Of a stretch of DNA of 64,000 nucleotides, positions 53,701 to 61,958 are shown piece after piece. Numbering within the stretch: position 1 is the first letter of the stretch; every line of letters starts with the position of its first letter. The notes under the pieces are model-generated. The model made no database searches. It was not told where the DNA came from and saw only the letters and a program-made list of their open reading frames with translations. A program made the position numbers and the translations under genes. Origin of the DNA: CALGLS01 sp965222105 (GTDB lineage Bacteria; Bacteroidota; Bacteroidia; Chitinophagales; Saprospiraceae); contig CBDCTQ010000074.1 of assembly GCA_965222105.1 (NCBI GenBank), positions 186,001-250,000 of the forward strand, in the 5' to 3' direction.

Positions 53701-53868
53701 GTGGCCGCCCGCCTCGAAGACAGCAGTGAGGTGGGCAAGGTCAACATATCCCAATCTACTTACGAACTGGTGAAGGATCATTTTAACTGTCGGCACCGGG
53801 GGAAGGTCAGCATTAAGCACCAGGCAGATATTGATATGTATTATGTGGATGAGGGACGGGATGGATGA
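50716..53868 (+). CDS. Beta-propeller sensor fused to class III adenylate cyclase
   Basis: A 1050-residue single-chain receptor. Order: signal peptide (about 1-23), a two-component-regulator-type propeller domain (repeats such as DQQGFLWVATANGLNRFD, EDQTGVLWVASDFGLIKL, EDSRQQLWVATGNGLHQL; about 24-680), a Y_Y_Y immunoglobulin-like domain (FSYKLEGLDKKW, about 735), one transmembrane helix (about 790-810), a short coiled coil, and a class III cyclase domain (about 860-1040). Metal Asp residues are in FFSDFKGFT and IKTIGDAYM; the Lys in EKIKTIGDA and the Asp in FAFDIWGDTVN are those expected for ATP, so it should make cAMP. The propeller usually feeds histidine kinases; here the output is a second messenger. 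Confidence 0.88.
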   Translation: MSFFKRIFCLFWFSALLLPLDGQNGLERVGVKIYEFEDGLSHRDVYQVGQDQQGFLWVATANGLNRFDSKNFLHFDKDSLLTTQYITEIAFGSGSDGLWLSLPNRLLRFDTEQLAATGVDLSSDNPVAIQNGTSGRLQGDCSFNGLLMDVDNQLWTCIYDSGSGRSHLQCTNEEGVLEQVLPCEGRFENRAVAKWNDHLMVAFDENSLVGIDQSGSIAERYPISDPDDPNARLWITQLQNQGDTLLWALSNSGHVFFLKKGNDQFQQHDFSNAIRHRSVYNDLWVRPNGDIWVAGRNGLWWYQAADQRAKDFTPTIRDRVKHSVNFRQLFEDQTGVLWVASDFGLIKLTFSNPLFTTYLAQGNQHCYEGTCSTRGITEDDKGNIYFSYYNSIHRLDVANKVLTPLFPNIRFHNPPFGLKYHLGALWTGNGRRIDLASQTVDTLLEMPSTDLGYVMVDHEDELWVGFRNKLFTYDAKAKRLRYHQQLSASLDTTTLDISYLYQSPSDLTIWVGTLNSGLFRIDKYKGLLAHYDTEGANGVRFLHNKINCIYEDSRQQLWVATGNGLHQLDVSNQHLSVYLPEHGLSHSFINGVLSEGDSVLWVSTDNGLSRFSLSTNTCHNFKKEDGLSANEFNRVSCYKARNGRMYFGGIHGVNAFYPGDHFLKRTHHDEGQVILTQFSVLDGEKDSLITYNSGLQNGKPIRISWQDQLFTFRFALANFNHPGAHQFSYKLEGLDKKWSEASPLNEARYNSIPHGEYHFRVRARMGNANWNKTELTVPVEVDQAFYTTWWFGALCGVLLTGLVLLVSQYRLYQARKRELELKREVRARTLDLEREVKKSDELLLNILPANIAQELKTQGKAKARRHDIVTVFFSDFKGFTLIAQQLEPEELVAEIDYCFREFDKIMDKHHLEKIKTIGDAYMCAGGISDIDGDSAVRVVQAALDIQAFMKELADRKSKLGEPFFETRIGIHTGPVVSGIVGIKKFAFDIWGDTVNVAARLEDSSEVGKVNISQSTYELVKDHFNCRHRGKVSIKHQADIDMYYVDEGRDG

Positions 53869-53915
53869 GATGGTTGGGATGAAATCAGCATTCAAATGTT
53901 ATGATCCCACAAATT
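53868..53915. repeat. Dispersed intergenic repeat, partial copy 2
   Basis: GGGATGAAATCAGCATTCAAATG and the following TGATCCCACAAATTCC match the left part of the copy at 45208. The right part and the terminal inverted repeats are absent. It fills the gap between the cyclase gene and the convergent T9SS gene. Confidence 0.55.
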
Positions 53916-53921
53916 CCAACC

Positions 53922-55439
53922 TTACTCCACAACAAGCTTACCACTGGTCAACAACCCCTGTCCCGTACCCTCAAGCGAATAAAAATACACCCCTGCCCCA
54001 AGTCCCTCCGGCAGTTCGATGGCATGCTGCTGTGTATGCCCCTTCAACACCTCCCGCAACACCTCCCGCCCCAGCAGATCGTATAACAATAGGCTTCCGT
54101 CCACCCCCTCTTCCATCATCACCTGCACCACGCCGCCCACCGATACCGGGTTGGGAAATACTTCTACTCCTGCATATGGCCGCACCACCCGCCGCACCGG
54201 CACCGGCAGGGTAATGGTGCTGTCGCAAGGGTAGCTGGGCTCCACGCCGAGGCGGTAGTTGGGGAGGAGGGGTAGGGCGCGGGCATTCCAGGTGGGTAGT
54301 TTTATGGCGCGCTGTTCGAAGCTACAGGCCACACCTTTTTCGTCGGGGTGGTGGATGAGGTGGAGGTATCGGGTGCTTCCTACGGTGTTGATGTACAATC
54401 GGCAATCCGGGCCCAACTGGGAATGTCGGAATCGGGTGGAAAAAATGCCCAAATCTAAAAAACCATCCCAGGTACCCACCAGAGTTTGAGACGATTGGAT
54501 GTCATCCTCCCACAGATCGTATTGGTAAATCTCTATTGTATTGTCTACATACAAAAACCGGGAGTTGGGAGAAAAAGAGGCGCTGGTACCACCGATGGAG
54601 TCGTCGACAGAAAATTGCTGCGGGTTGCTCAAAAGGCCCGTGCTTCTGTCAAAGTCGTAAAGCATTAATTGGTAAGTCTCATTCGTTCGGGCATATTTGG
54701 TACCGTCAGGACTGAAATTCGTTTGACCGTCTCCCCTATCTGCATGCTGAGTGGCAACACCAATGGATTGTTCATAAGGACCAAGTAAGGTGTCTTCTGT
54801 TAGCAACATCCTCAAGTATTTTGCGCTGGTGTCTTTGGGTACTAATACCCACCAATCATGGCCGTTTGAATGCTTTACGGCCGAAAGTTCTCCATAACCT
54901 AAAGTATCTTCAATACCTATTAAATTTTTTTCGGCTACTTTTCCAAGGCCCTCGTTTTCTCGCATGTCGATGATGGAATACAATAGTTGATCCGTAATAA
55001 TGCCGCTGTTTGTAAAATCTATATGTTCGTGAAATAAGTAATACACACTATCACTACCAGGCTTGGGTAGGGGTAATATGCCCTGATGTACCGTATACCC
55101 AACAAAATCACATTGAATATCGTGAATCTGTCCGGGGTTCAAACCGTCTCCATTTTCCATTAACTCGTGATTGGCGTTGAATACTTTGCAACCATTGCTG
55201 TAAAAAATAAGGTTGCCTTCAGCATCGCTCATAGTGGTATTAGTGGTTTCCATATGAATATCTCTAAACACATAATTTATTTCGATCGGATTTTTATTAA
55301 AATTGATGTCCGTTCCACCGAAAGTGGAATCTGTAGTATTACTTTCGTAACCAAATGCCCAATTGTAGTCGTATTTGACCTGAGCATTAGTGGTTATAGC
55401 AACATATAGCATTAGCCCAACAATAATGAATCGCATCAT
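53922..55439 (-). CDS. T9SS-sorted protein of unknown function, intact tandem copy
   Basis: A 505-residue exported protein (start ATG at 55439, signal MMRFIIVGLMLYVAITTNAQ). The body resembles the WD40/propeller-like proteins of Saprospiria that begin with FGGTDINFN and contain MSDAEGNLIFYSNGCKVFN (about 57), KHSNGHDWWVLVPKD and SPNSRFLYVDNTIEIYQYDL. The C-terminus is an intact T9SS type A sorting domain (VEVFPNPVSVGGVVQVMM to GVYFYSLEGTGQGLLTSGK). A nearly identical copy lies upstream at 55628-57143. The function is unknown; a surface-displayed binding protein is likely. Confidence 0.75.
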   Translation of the reverse strand: MMRFIIVGLMLYVAITTNAQVKYDYNWAFGYESNTTDSTFGGTDINFNKNPIEINYVFRDIHMETTNTTMSDAEGNLIFYSNGCKVFNANHELMENGDGLNPGQIHDIQCDFVGYTVHQGILPLPKPGSDSVYYLFHEHIDFTNSGIITDQLLYSIIDMRENEGLGKVAEKNLIGIEDTLGYGELSAVKHSNGHDWWVLVPKDTSAKYLRMLLTEDTLLGPYEQSIGVATQHADRGDGQTNFSPDGTKYARTNETYQLMLYDFDRSTGLLSNPQQFSVDDSIGGTSASFSPNSRFLYVDNTIEIYQYDLWEDDIQSSQTLVGTWDGFLDLGIFSTRFRHSQLGPDCRLYINTVGSTRYLHLIHHPDEKGVACSFEQRAIKLPTWNARALPLLPNYRLGVEPSYPCDSTITLPVPVRRVVRPYAGVEVFPNPVSVGGVVQVMMEEGVDGSLLLYDLLGREVLREVLKGHTQQHAIELPEGLGAGVYFYSLEGTGQGLLTSGKLVVE

Positions 55440-55473
55440 TTTGAAATTTAAAGTTGCCCCTCCCACGCCTCCT

Positions 55474-55619
55474 TGTCTGAACTGGGATTTGTGGGATGGG
55501 TGGGATGTTTGGGATAGGACAGGAGTTCAAATGTTACGATCCCAATAATCCCAATAATTCCCCCGAAGGACGCCGCTATGCTATGCCTTCAGGGCACGAC
55601 AGCCATCCCAGTTCAGACA
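55474..55619. repeat. MITE-like element with 15-bp perfect terminal inverted repeats (copy 3)
   Basis: TGTCTGAACTGGGAT (55474-55488) and ATCCCAGTTCAGACA (55605-55619) are perfect inverted repeats bounding a 146-bp non-coding unit. The inside holds TTCAAATGTTACGATCCCA and GAAGGACG..CCTTC, shared with the copy at 45208. No transposase is encoded, so it would need one in trans. It sits between the two tandem T9SS genes. Confidence 0.75.
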
Positions 55620-55627
55620 GTTGGGCC

Positions 55628-57143
55628 TCACTCCACAACAAGCTTACCACTGGTCAACAACCCCTTTCCCGTACCCTCAAGCGAATAAAAATACACCCCT
55701 GCCCCAAGTCCCTCCGGTAGTTCGATGGCATGCTGCTGTGTATGCCCCCTCAACTCCTCCCGCAACACTTCCCCGCCCCAACACATCGTATAACAATAGG
55801 CTTCCGTCCACCCCCTTGTCCATCACCACCTGCACCACACCGCCCACCGATACCGGGTTGGGGTAGACTTCTACTCCTACTTGCGGCCGCACCACCCGCC
55901 GCACCGGCACCGGCAGGGCAATAGTGCTGTCGCAGGGATAGGTGGGCTCTACGCCGAGGCGGTAGTTGGGGAGGAGGGGGAGAGCGCGGGCATTCCAGGT
56001 GGGTAGCTTGATGGCCCGCTGCTCAAAGCCGCAGGCCATGCCTTTTTCGTCAGGGTGGTGGATGAGGTGGAGGTATCGGGTGCTTCCTACGGTGTTGATG
56101 TATAATCGGCAATCCGGGCCCAACTGGGAATGTCTGAATCGGGTGGAAAAAATGCCCAAATCTAAAAAGCCATCCCAGGTACCCACCAGAGTTTGAGACG
56201 ATTGGATGTCATCCTCCCACAAATCGTATTGGTAAATCTCTATTGTATTGTCTACATACAAAAACCGGGAGTTGGGAGAAAAAGAGGCGCTGGTACCACC
56301 AATTGAGTCGTCGACAGAAAATTGCTGCGGGTTGCTCAAAAGGCCCGTGCTTCTGTCAAAGTCGTAGAGCATTAATTGGTAAGTCTCATTAGTTCGGGCA
56401 TATTTGGTACCATCGGGACTGAAATTCGTTTGACCGTCTCCCCTATCTGCATGCTGAGTGGCAACACCAATGGATTGTTCATAAGGACCAAGTAAGGTGT
56501 CTTCTGTTAGCAACATCCTCAAGTATTTTGCGCTGGTGTCTTTGGGTACTAATACCCACCAATCATGGCCGTTTGAATGCTTTATGGCCGAAAGTTCTCC
56601 ATAACCTAAAGTATCTTCAATACCTATTAAATTTTTTTCGGCTACTTTTCCAAGGCCCTCGTTTTCTCGCATGTCGATGATGGTATACAATAGTTGATCC
56701 GTAATAATGCCGCTGTTTGTAAAATCTATATGTTCGTGAAATAAGTAATACACACTGTCACTACCTGGCTTGGGTAGGGGTAATATGCCCTGATGTACCG
56801 TATAGGCATCTTGGCATTGGATATCGTGAATCTGTCCTGGATTGATATCATCTCCGTTTTCCATCAATTCGTGATTGGCGTTGAACACTTTGCAGCCATT
56901 GCTGTAAAATATCAGATTGCCTTCGGCATCGCTCATGGTGGTGTTCGTTGTTCTTAAGTCCAATTCCCGATATATATAACTTATGTTTACTGGGTCGTGA
57001 TTGAAATTAATATCTGTACCTCCAAAGGTAGAGTCGGTTGTATTACTGGAATAACCAAAGCCCCAGTTATAGTCGTATTTGACCTGAGCATTAGTGGTTA
57101 TAGCAACATATAGCATTAACCCAACAATAATGAATCGCATCAT
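55628..57143 (-). pseudogene. T9SS-sorted protein, tandem copy disrupted by a frameshift
   Basis: This gene is a close duplicate of the one at 53922-55439. The signal peptide and most of the body are nearly identical in sequence; differences cluster at residues about 26-50 and in a short patch near residue 95. Compared with the intact copy, it has one extra C in a TTCCCCGCCCC stretch near 55763-55775. After DGSLLLYDVLGRG the open frame loses the sorting domain and ends in an unrelated tail around 55677. In the restored frame the TSGKLVVE end and a TGA at 55628-55630 are still present. If the shift is real, the product could not be anchored by T9SS. Confidence 0.75.
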
Positions 57144-57193
57144 TTTGAAATTTAGATGGCGGATAGGTTGTAAATACCTATCCGCCAGATCAA

Positions 57194-57946
57194 CTATTTT
57201 TTAATAACAATAAATGGACGGGTGCTGCGGTTACGATTTGTTTCGACCGTGCAATAATACAAACCTCCGGATAAGCCCAGGGAGGTATGCCATCGGGTTG
57301 TAAAATCAAGTCCTTCCCAAATATGCAAGACTTGCCCTAGCTGATTGGTTATCTGAACTGATCGTACATCGTCGGGCAACACCAAATGCAATTGGTCCTC
57401 TACCGGATTGGGAACAATGGAAAACTCGATGATTTCTCGCTGGGTAGTATTTTCCTCATTTCGGTTCACCGCTGTCAGGCAAATCTGATAATCGTCGTAG
57501 TTAGCGGCCCCGATCAGTGCCCTGGCCCGGTGAACGGCTGCCCCTCCTTCCAGTGGACATTGGTTGGCGACACCACTCAAAATGGCAATTTCGGTAGAAT
57601 CCAGGTCTTCGCCTACCGCAAAACTATTGAGATAGATGTCGTTGACCGTTTTTTCGTTGGTTTCGTACACAGCCGTGGTGGTGATTTTGGAGTTGTCGAT
57701 CTCGACCTGTCCGGCTGCTGTAATTCGGTTGGCCTCCAGTTGCTGGTGGAAGTAGTTCCAAACTATTGTCTGATTGCCCAGCAATTGCAACAGCGAATCT
57801 TTCTCTGCCAACAACTGGGCCGTGGTAGCCGAATCGGGCTCTGAAATAATCGCACTGTCGCGAAGCATGATCTCCTCCATCAGGTTGGAAAGTTCATCGT
57901 GGTAATAATTCAGGCTGTCTTCTTCTGTGGTGCTTAGTTGGTCCAT
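57194..57946 (-). pseudogene. C-terminal remnant of a large T9SS surface protein
   Basis: A 250-codon open frame with no signal peptide but a good T9SS type A domain at the end (FSIVPNPVEDQLHLVLPDD to GGLYYCTVETNRN). The middle (VANQCPLEGGAAVHRARALIGAANYDDYQICL) is the pattern that closes very large repeat-rich surface proteins of Saprospiria. An in-frame TAA lies two codons before the ATG, and no exported N-terminus is found in the 200 bp upstream. So this is most likely the tail of a gene whose front has been deleted. The tail is followed directly by the tandem T9SS genes. Confidence 0.6.
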
Positions 57947-58154
57947 ATCTTAAAACTCCGTACAAACCCAGGCCACCGGTCTGGCAGCGCAGGGGGTATG
58001 TTGTAAAGTCGGCAATCGTTTGTCAGAGCGGGCAGCTGCTGTGCTGAGTGGTAGAAAAAATAAACGTTTAGCTTTCTACAGGCCAATATAAGGCTATCTG
58101 CCGGAAAAGAAAAATAAATAACGGAAAAAATTAATGTTTTTTTCACCCCAAGCC

Positions 58155-59128
58155 TCACCGCCGCCGCTCCGTCACAAACACCACCAGTTGCTCCATGGCA
58201 TCCCGCGCATCCGACTCCGGAAATTCGTGCAAAAGCTGGAAAGCCTTTTCGCGGTAGTCGTACATGGCTTTGCGGGCGTAGTCCAGCCCACCGCTTTGGT
58301 GTACGAACCGGATGACCTGCCGCACCTTTTCCTTATTGTCGCTGTGCTTTTTGATGAGGCCGATGATGCGTCGGCGCTCTTTTGCAGAAGCATTGTTGAG
58401 GGCATAGATCAGGGGGAGGGTCATTTTCTTTCCTTGATGTCGATGCCGAGGGGTTTGCCTACGTCGTCGGTGCCGAAGTCGAAGAGGTCGTCGCGTATCT
58501 GGAAGGCGACGCCGATGTTTTCACCCAGGAGGCGGGCTTTTTCTATGAGGGCTTCGTCGGAGGTTACGGAGGCTACCCCGGCGCTGCAGGAGGCGGCGAT
58601 GAGGGAGGCGGTTTTTTGGCGGATGATCTCGTAGTAGATGGCTTCGTCGATGTCGAGCCGACGGGCTTTTTCGATCTGGAGGAGTTCGCCTTCGCTCATT
58701 TCTTTGACGGCAGTGGAGACGATTTCCAACAGGCGAAATTCTTTATTGCGCAGTGCGAGCAGGAGGCCTTGTGAGAGGAAATAGTCGCCCACCAGTACGG
58801 CGATCTTGTTTTTCCACAAGGCGTTGACGGAGAAGAACCCCCGGCGCTGGTTGGAGTCGTCGACCACATCGTCGTGGACGAGGGTGGCGGTATGCAGCAA
58901 CTCTATGAGGGAGGCGGCGACGTAGCTGGCGTTGGTGGCCAGTCCGCAGAGCCGGGCGCTGAGAAATACAAACATCGGCCGCACCTGTTTGCCTTTGCGC
59001 TGGACGATGTAATAGGTGATCTTGTCGAGCAGCGGCACCCTGCTTTTCATGGCTTCGCGAAAGCGTTTTTCGAATATTCGCAGTTCTTCCGCAATAGGCT
59101 GCTTGATTACCTCCATCGTTTTAGCCAT
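58155..59128 (-). pseudogene. ispB: Polyprenyl diphosphate synthase, split by a single-base frameshift
   Basis: Read together, two frames give a normal-length (about 324 residues) long-chain trans-prenyl synthase for the quinone side chain. The first frame (59128 to 58422) has GKQVRPMFVFLSARL, the first Asp-rich motif in LVHDDVVDDSNQRRG, and the second in FQIRDDLFDFGTDD; it then stops in KERK followed by TGA. The rest (58424 to 58155, MTLPLIYALNNAS) continues in the -1 frame, normally joined as KEKKMTLPLIYAL. The shift is at GAAAGAAAATGA, i.e. one A missing from an A-run. The start is the ATG at 59128. This gene should be essential for menaquinone, so a sequencing or assembly error is likely; slippage at the A-run is the alternative. 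Confidence 0.8.
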
Positions 59129-59211
59129 AATTTGTATTTTCGTGGCTGTTGTTTTATGATGCCAAGATAGCACAATTCCTTAACCGAACCCAACATCAAA
59201 CATTTCATCAG

Positions 59212-60081
59212 ATGAACATCCGAAAAGACCTTATTGTTGAGGGAGCGGCCGGACGGTCCTTTCTGCTCGACGTTTACCTTCCCGATGGTGCCCGTGGGTG
59301 CCCGGTCGTCGTTTTCGCACATGGATTCAAAGGCTTCAAGGACTGGGGCTGCTGGCATTTGGTGGCCCGCCGGTTTGCGGAAGCGGGATTTGCTTTTGTA
59401 AAATTCAATTTTTCGCACAACGGAACGACCACCGACCAACCTTCCGACTTCGCCGATCTGGAGGCTTTCGGCCAAAACAATTTTTCAAAAGAGCTGAAAG
59501 ACCTCGACGCCGTACTTACCTGGATTCACCATAGCGGTAGCTGGCCAACCCCTTCCACAGTCGACCTCCGTCGGGTTGCGCTCATCGGCCACAGCCGGGG
59601 TGGGGGCACCGGCATCATCAAAGCCATGAACGACGAGCGCATCCATGCCCTCCTCACCTGGGCTTCGGTAGCGCAGCTCGACTATGCCTGGCGCAACCAA
59701 CCGGAGCATGTCGAACACTGGAAAAAAGAGGGCGTCATCCACATTTTGAATGGCCGCACCCGGCAAATGATGCCGCTGGGCTATCAACTCTACCTCGATT
59801 TTGAAGCCCATGCGTCGCAGCTTTCCATAGAGCTGGCTTTGCAAAAGCGGCCCGACCTGCCCGTACTTTTTGTTCATGGCAGTGCCGACCCCACGATCCC
59901 TGCTGCTCTGGCCCAACAGTTAAAAGCATGGCGGCCCGGGGCAGAAGTCGCATTGATAGAAGGGGCCGACCACGTGTTTGGCGTCAGCCACCCCTTTGCC
60001 GACGATGCACCCCTGCCAGTCCATACGGATGAAGTGGTGCGCAGGAGCATTGACTTTTTAAATGCCGCTCTGGTTGTGTAA
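59212..60081 (+). CDS. Alpha/beta hydrolase (dienelactone hydrolase-like)
   Basis: A 289-residue cytoplasmic hydrolase. The ATG at 59212 gives the normal N-terminus (MNIRKDLIVEGAAGRSFLLD); the upstream extension would run into the divergent promoter. Family features: VVVFAHGFKGFKDW (oxyanion region, about 34-47), the nucleophile elbow LIGHSRGGGTG (Ser about 128), LFVHGSADPTIP (acid) and GADHVFGVSHPF (catalytic His). Similar proteins act on dipeptides or esters, but the substrate is not evident. It is divergent from the polyprenyl synthase with an 83-bp gap. Confidence 0.85.
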   Translation: MNIRKDLIVEGAAGRSFLLDVYLPDGARGCPVVVFAHGFKGFKDWGCWHLVARRFAEAGFAFVKFNFSHNGTTTDQPSDFADLEAFGQNNFSKELKDLDAVLTWIHHSGSWPTPSTVDLRRVALIGHSRGGGTGIIKAMNDERIHALLTWASVAQLDYAWRNQPEHVEHWKKEGVIHILNGRTRQMMPLGYQLYLDFEAHASQLSIELALQKRPDLPVLFVHGSADPTIPAALAQQLKAWRPGAEVALIEGADHVFGVSHPFADDAPLPVHTDEVVRRSIDFLNAALVV

Positions 60082-60088
60082 TCTAAAT

Positions 60089-60096
60089 TAACTTTG
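60089..60096 (+). promoter_or_regulatory. Possible -7 box of the DUF6427 gene
   Basis: TAACTTTG fits TAnnTTTG and lies 38 bp upstream of the GTG start at 60135. A -33 element at correct spacing would lie inside the preceding gene and is not clear. Confidence 0.4.
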
Positions 60097-60134
60097 CTAA
60101 TATTGGGCTTTGTTCTACCAAACCCTACCCGATC

Positions 60135-61139
60135 GTGCTATCGCTTTTTCGAACCAATCATTTTGCGTCGAATATTCTGTTGGTATTTTACGTCTTGCTG
60201 CTGAGGGGGACGGTATTTTTTGTGCCTCAACCTGTTGGTGACGCGGCCACGGCGTTCAGCCATCCGGGCATATTGTCGAGGATGGTCTACGGGGCGGTGG
60301 GGCAGGAGGGACTGGCGGCCGATGTGCTGGCACTGATGTTGGTGCTCATCCAGGGGTTGATGGTCAATGTGATTGCTGCCAAATACCGGATTGCGCCGTC
60401 GGTGACCCTGTTTCCGGGAGTGTTTTACATTTTGATTGCGAGTAGTTTTCCGGCGTTTTTGCATTTGTCACCGGTGCTGATGGCCAATACTTTTTTGTTG
60501 TTTGCCCTGTATTCGATGTTGGATTTTTACAAAAAATTTTCGGTAGCCGGAGCAGCTTACAATGTGGGATTGTGGATGGGGGTGGCGGCTTTGTTCTATT
60601 ATTCGATGTTGGTATTTGTGTTGGCGGCGGTGGTGGGGTTTGCCATATTGCGGTCGTTGAAAGTCAGAGAGCTGTTGATGATGTTGTGCGGGGTGTTGAG
60701 TCCCTACTGGCTGCTGGGGGCGTGGTGCTTTTACAATGGTCAGATGGAGGTGTTTTGGGAGCAAGCCTTATCGGGAAATATGGGAATGGTTCGGTGGCGG
60801 TTTATTTCTGAATGGGTGGGGTACATTCTTCCGGGGGTATTTGGGTTGCTGTTGCTGATCGTGCTGTTGTCGTATCGGCGGTATACCAGCCGGGTGAATG
60901 TAAAGACGGGCAAATACATCGACGTCATGTATTGGTTGTTGTTGGCAACGGTGTTTACATTGCTGATGCAGAAGGGCATCGACGCCGACCATTTTTTAAT
61001 CATGGTGGTACCCTTGTCGGTCCTTTTTTCGATGACGATGCTCCGGATGAATCCCCCTTTGGCGGAAGCCCTGCATTTTTTGTGGTTGGTGGGGATATTG
61101 CTTTGGCAAACGAAACCTTTGTGGTGGGCGGTATTTTGA
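60135..61139 (+). CDS. DUF6427 family multi-pass membrane protein
   Basis: A 334-residue inner-membrane protein with about nine to ten hydrophobic segments. The N-terminal LSLFRTNHFASNILLVFY and the central LFYYSMLVFVLAAVVGFAIL and LSPYWLLGAWCFYNGQ are typical of the Bacteroidota DUF6427 family. The start is a GTG at 60135; no ATG is available. In other Bacteroidota members are found next to purine or uracil phosphoribosyltransferase genes; here the gene directly precedes purQ (58 bp), so a nucleotide-related role is possible but unproven. Confidence 0.75.
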   Translation: MLSLFRTNHFASNILLVFYVLLLRGTVFFVPQPVGDAATAFSHPGILSRMVYGAVGQEGLAADVLALMLVLIQGLMVNVIAAKYRIAPSVTLFPGVFYILIASSFPAFLHLSPVLMANTFLLFALYSMLDFYKKFSVAGAAYNVGLWMGVAALFYYSMLVFVLAAVVGFAILRSLKVRELLMMLCGVLSPYWLLGAWCFYNGQMEVFWEQALSGNMGMVRWRFISEWVGYILPGVFGLLLLIVLLSYRRYTSRVNVKTGKYIDVMYWLLLATVFTLLMQKGIDADHFLIMVVPLSVLFSMTMLRMNPPLAEALHFLWLVGILLWQTKPLWWAVF

Positions 61140-61170
61140 ATTTATAGCTGAACCGAATTTATTACCTTTG
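61135..61170 (+). promoter_or_regulatory. Bacteroidota-type promoter of purQ
   Basis: TTTG at 61135-61138 and TACCTTTG at 61163-61170, spacing 24 bp. The -7 box is a perfect TAnnTTTG, 27 bp before the ATG at 61198. Confidence 0.5.
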
Positions 61171-61197
61171 CATTTTCCATTTTTATAAAAAACATAT

Positions 61198-61911
61198 ATG
61201 AAGTTCGGCGTAGTAGTTTTTCCCGGTTCCAATTGTGACGACGATATGCGGCACGTTCTGCAGACGGTCATGCAGCAACCCGTCGAAATGCTCTGGCATA
61301 AGGACACCTCTTTGAAGGGATTTACCAAAGAGGATTGCATTGTCTTGCCCGGTGGGTTTTCGTATGGCGACTATCTGCGGTGTGGGGCAGTAGCTCGTTT
61401 TTCGCCCATTATGGAGGCAGTTATCGCTTTCGCTAAAAAAGGTGGGATGGTCTGGGGCATTTGCAATGGGTTTCAGATACTTTGCGAAGCAGGGTTGTTG
61501 CCGGGTGTGTTGTTGCGCAACAGCGATCAGCGGTTTATCTGTAAAAATGTGTTTCTCAAAGTGGCCACCCGTCGATCGCCCCTCACTGTTGGTTTGGAAA
61601 AAGACAGTGTGTTGAAAATCCCCATCGCCCATGCCGAAGGGCGGTATTATGCCGATGAAGCCACCTTGCGGGAAATGGAAAAGAACGACCAGATCCTTTT
61701 TCGGTATTGCGATGAAGATGGCAACCTTTCTTCGAAAAGCAATCCCAATGGCAGCTTGCATCACATTGCCGGTATCTGTAATGCTCAACGCAATGTGTTT
61801 GGGATGATGCCCCATCCGGAGCGGGCTTCGGAAACCCTGCTGGGTAATACCGACGGGCGGGGGTTGTTGGAGTCGTTGATTGCTAGTAAAAAGCAGCCAG
61901 CAGTCAGCTAA
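61198..61911 (+). CDS. purQ: Phosphoribosylformylglycinamidine synthase, glutaminase subunit
   Basis: A 237-residue class I glutamine amidotransferase that supplies ammonia to PurL for the fourth step of purine synthesis. The catalytic triad is visible: the nucleophile Cys89 in VWGICNGFQIL, and the His/Glu pair in MMPHPERAS (about 201-209). FPGSNCDDD (8-16) and LPGGFSYGDYLRCG (50-63) are PurQ hallmarks. Separate PurQ implies a three-part FGAM synthase (PurS, PurL elsewhere). It is convergent with the porin gene, with 47 bp between them. Confidence 0.95.
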   Translation: MKFGVVVFPGSNCDDDMRHVLQTVMQQPVEMLWHKDTSLKGFTKEDCIVLPGGFSYGDYLRCGAVARFSPIMEAVIAFAKKGGMVWGICNGFQILCEAGLLPGVLLRNSDQRFICKNVFLKVATRRSPLTVGLEKDSVLKIPIAHAEGRYYADEATLREMEKNDQILFRYCDEDGNLSSKSNPNGSLHHIAGICNAQRNVFGMMPHPERASETLLGNTDGRGLLESLIASKKQPAVS

Positions 61912-61958
61912 TGCTTCACGTTCAGGTCGAGGCGCAGCCTGGATGATGGCTGCCGCTT

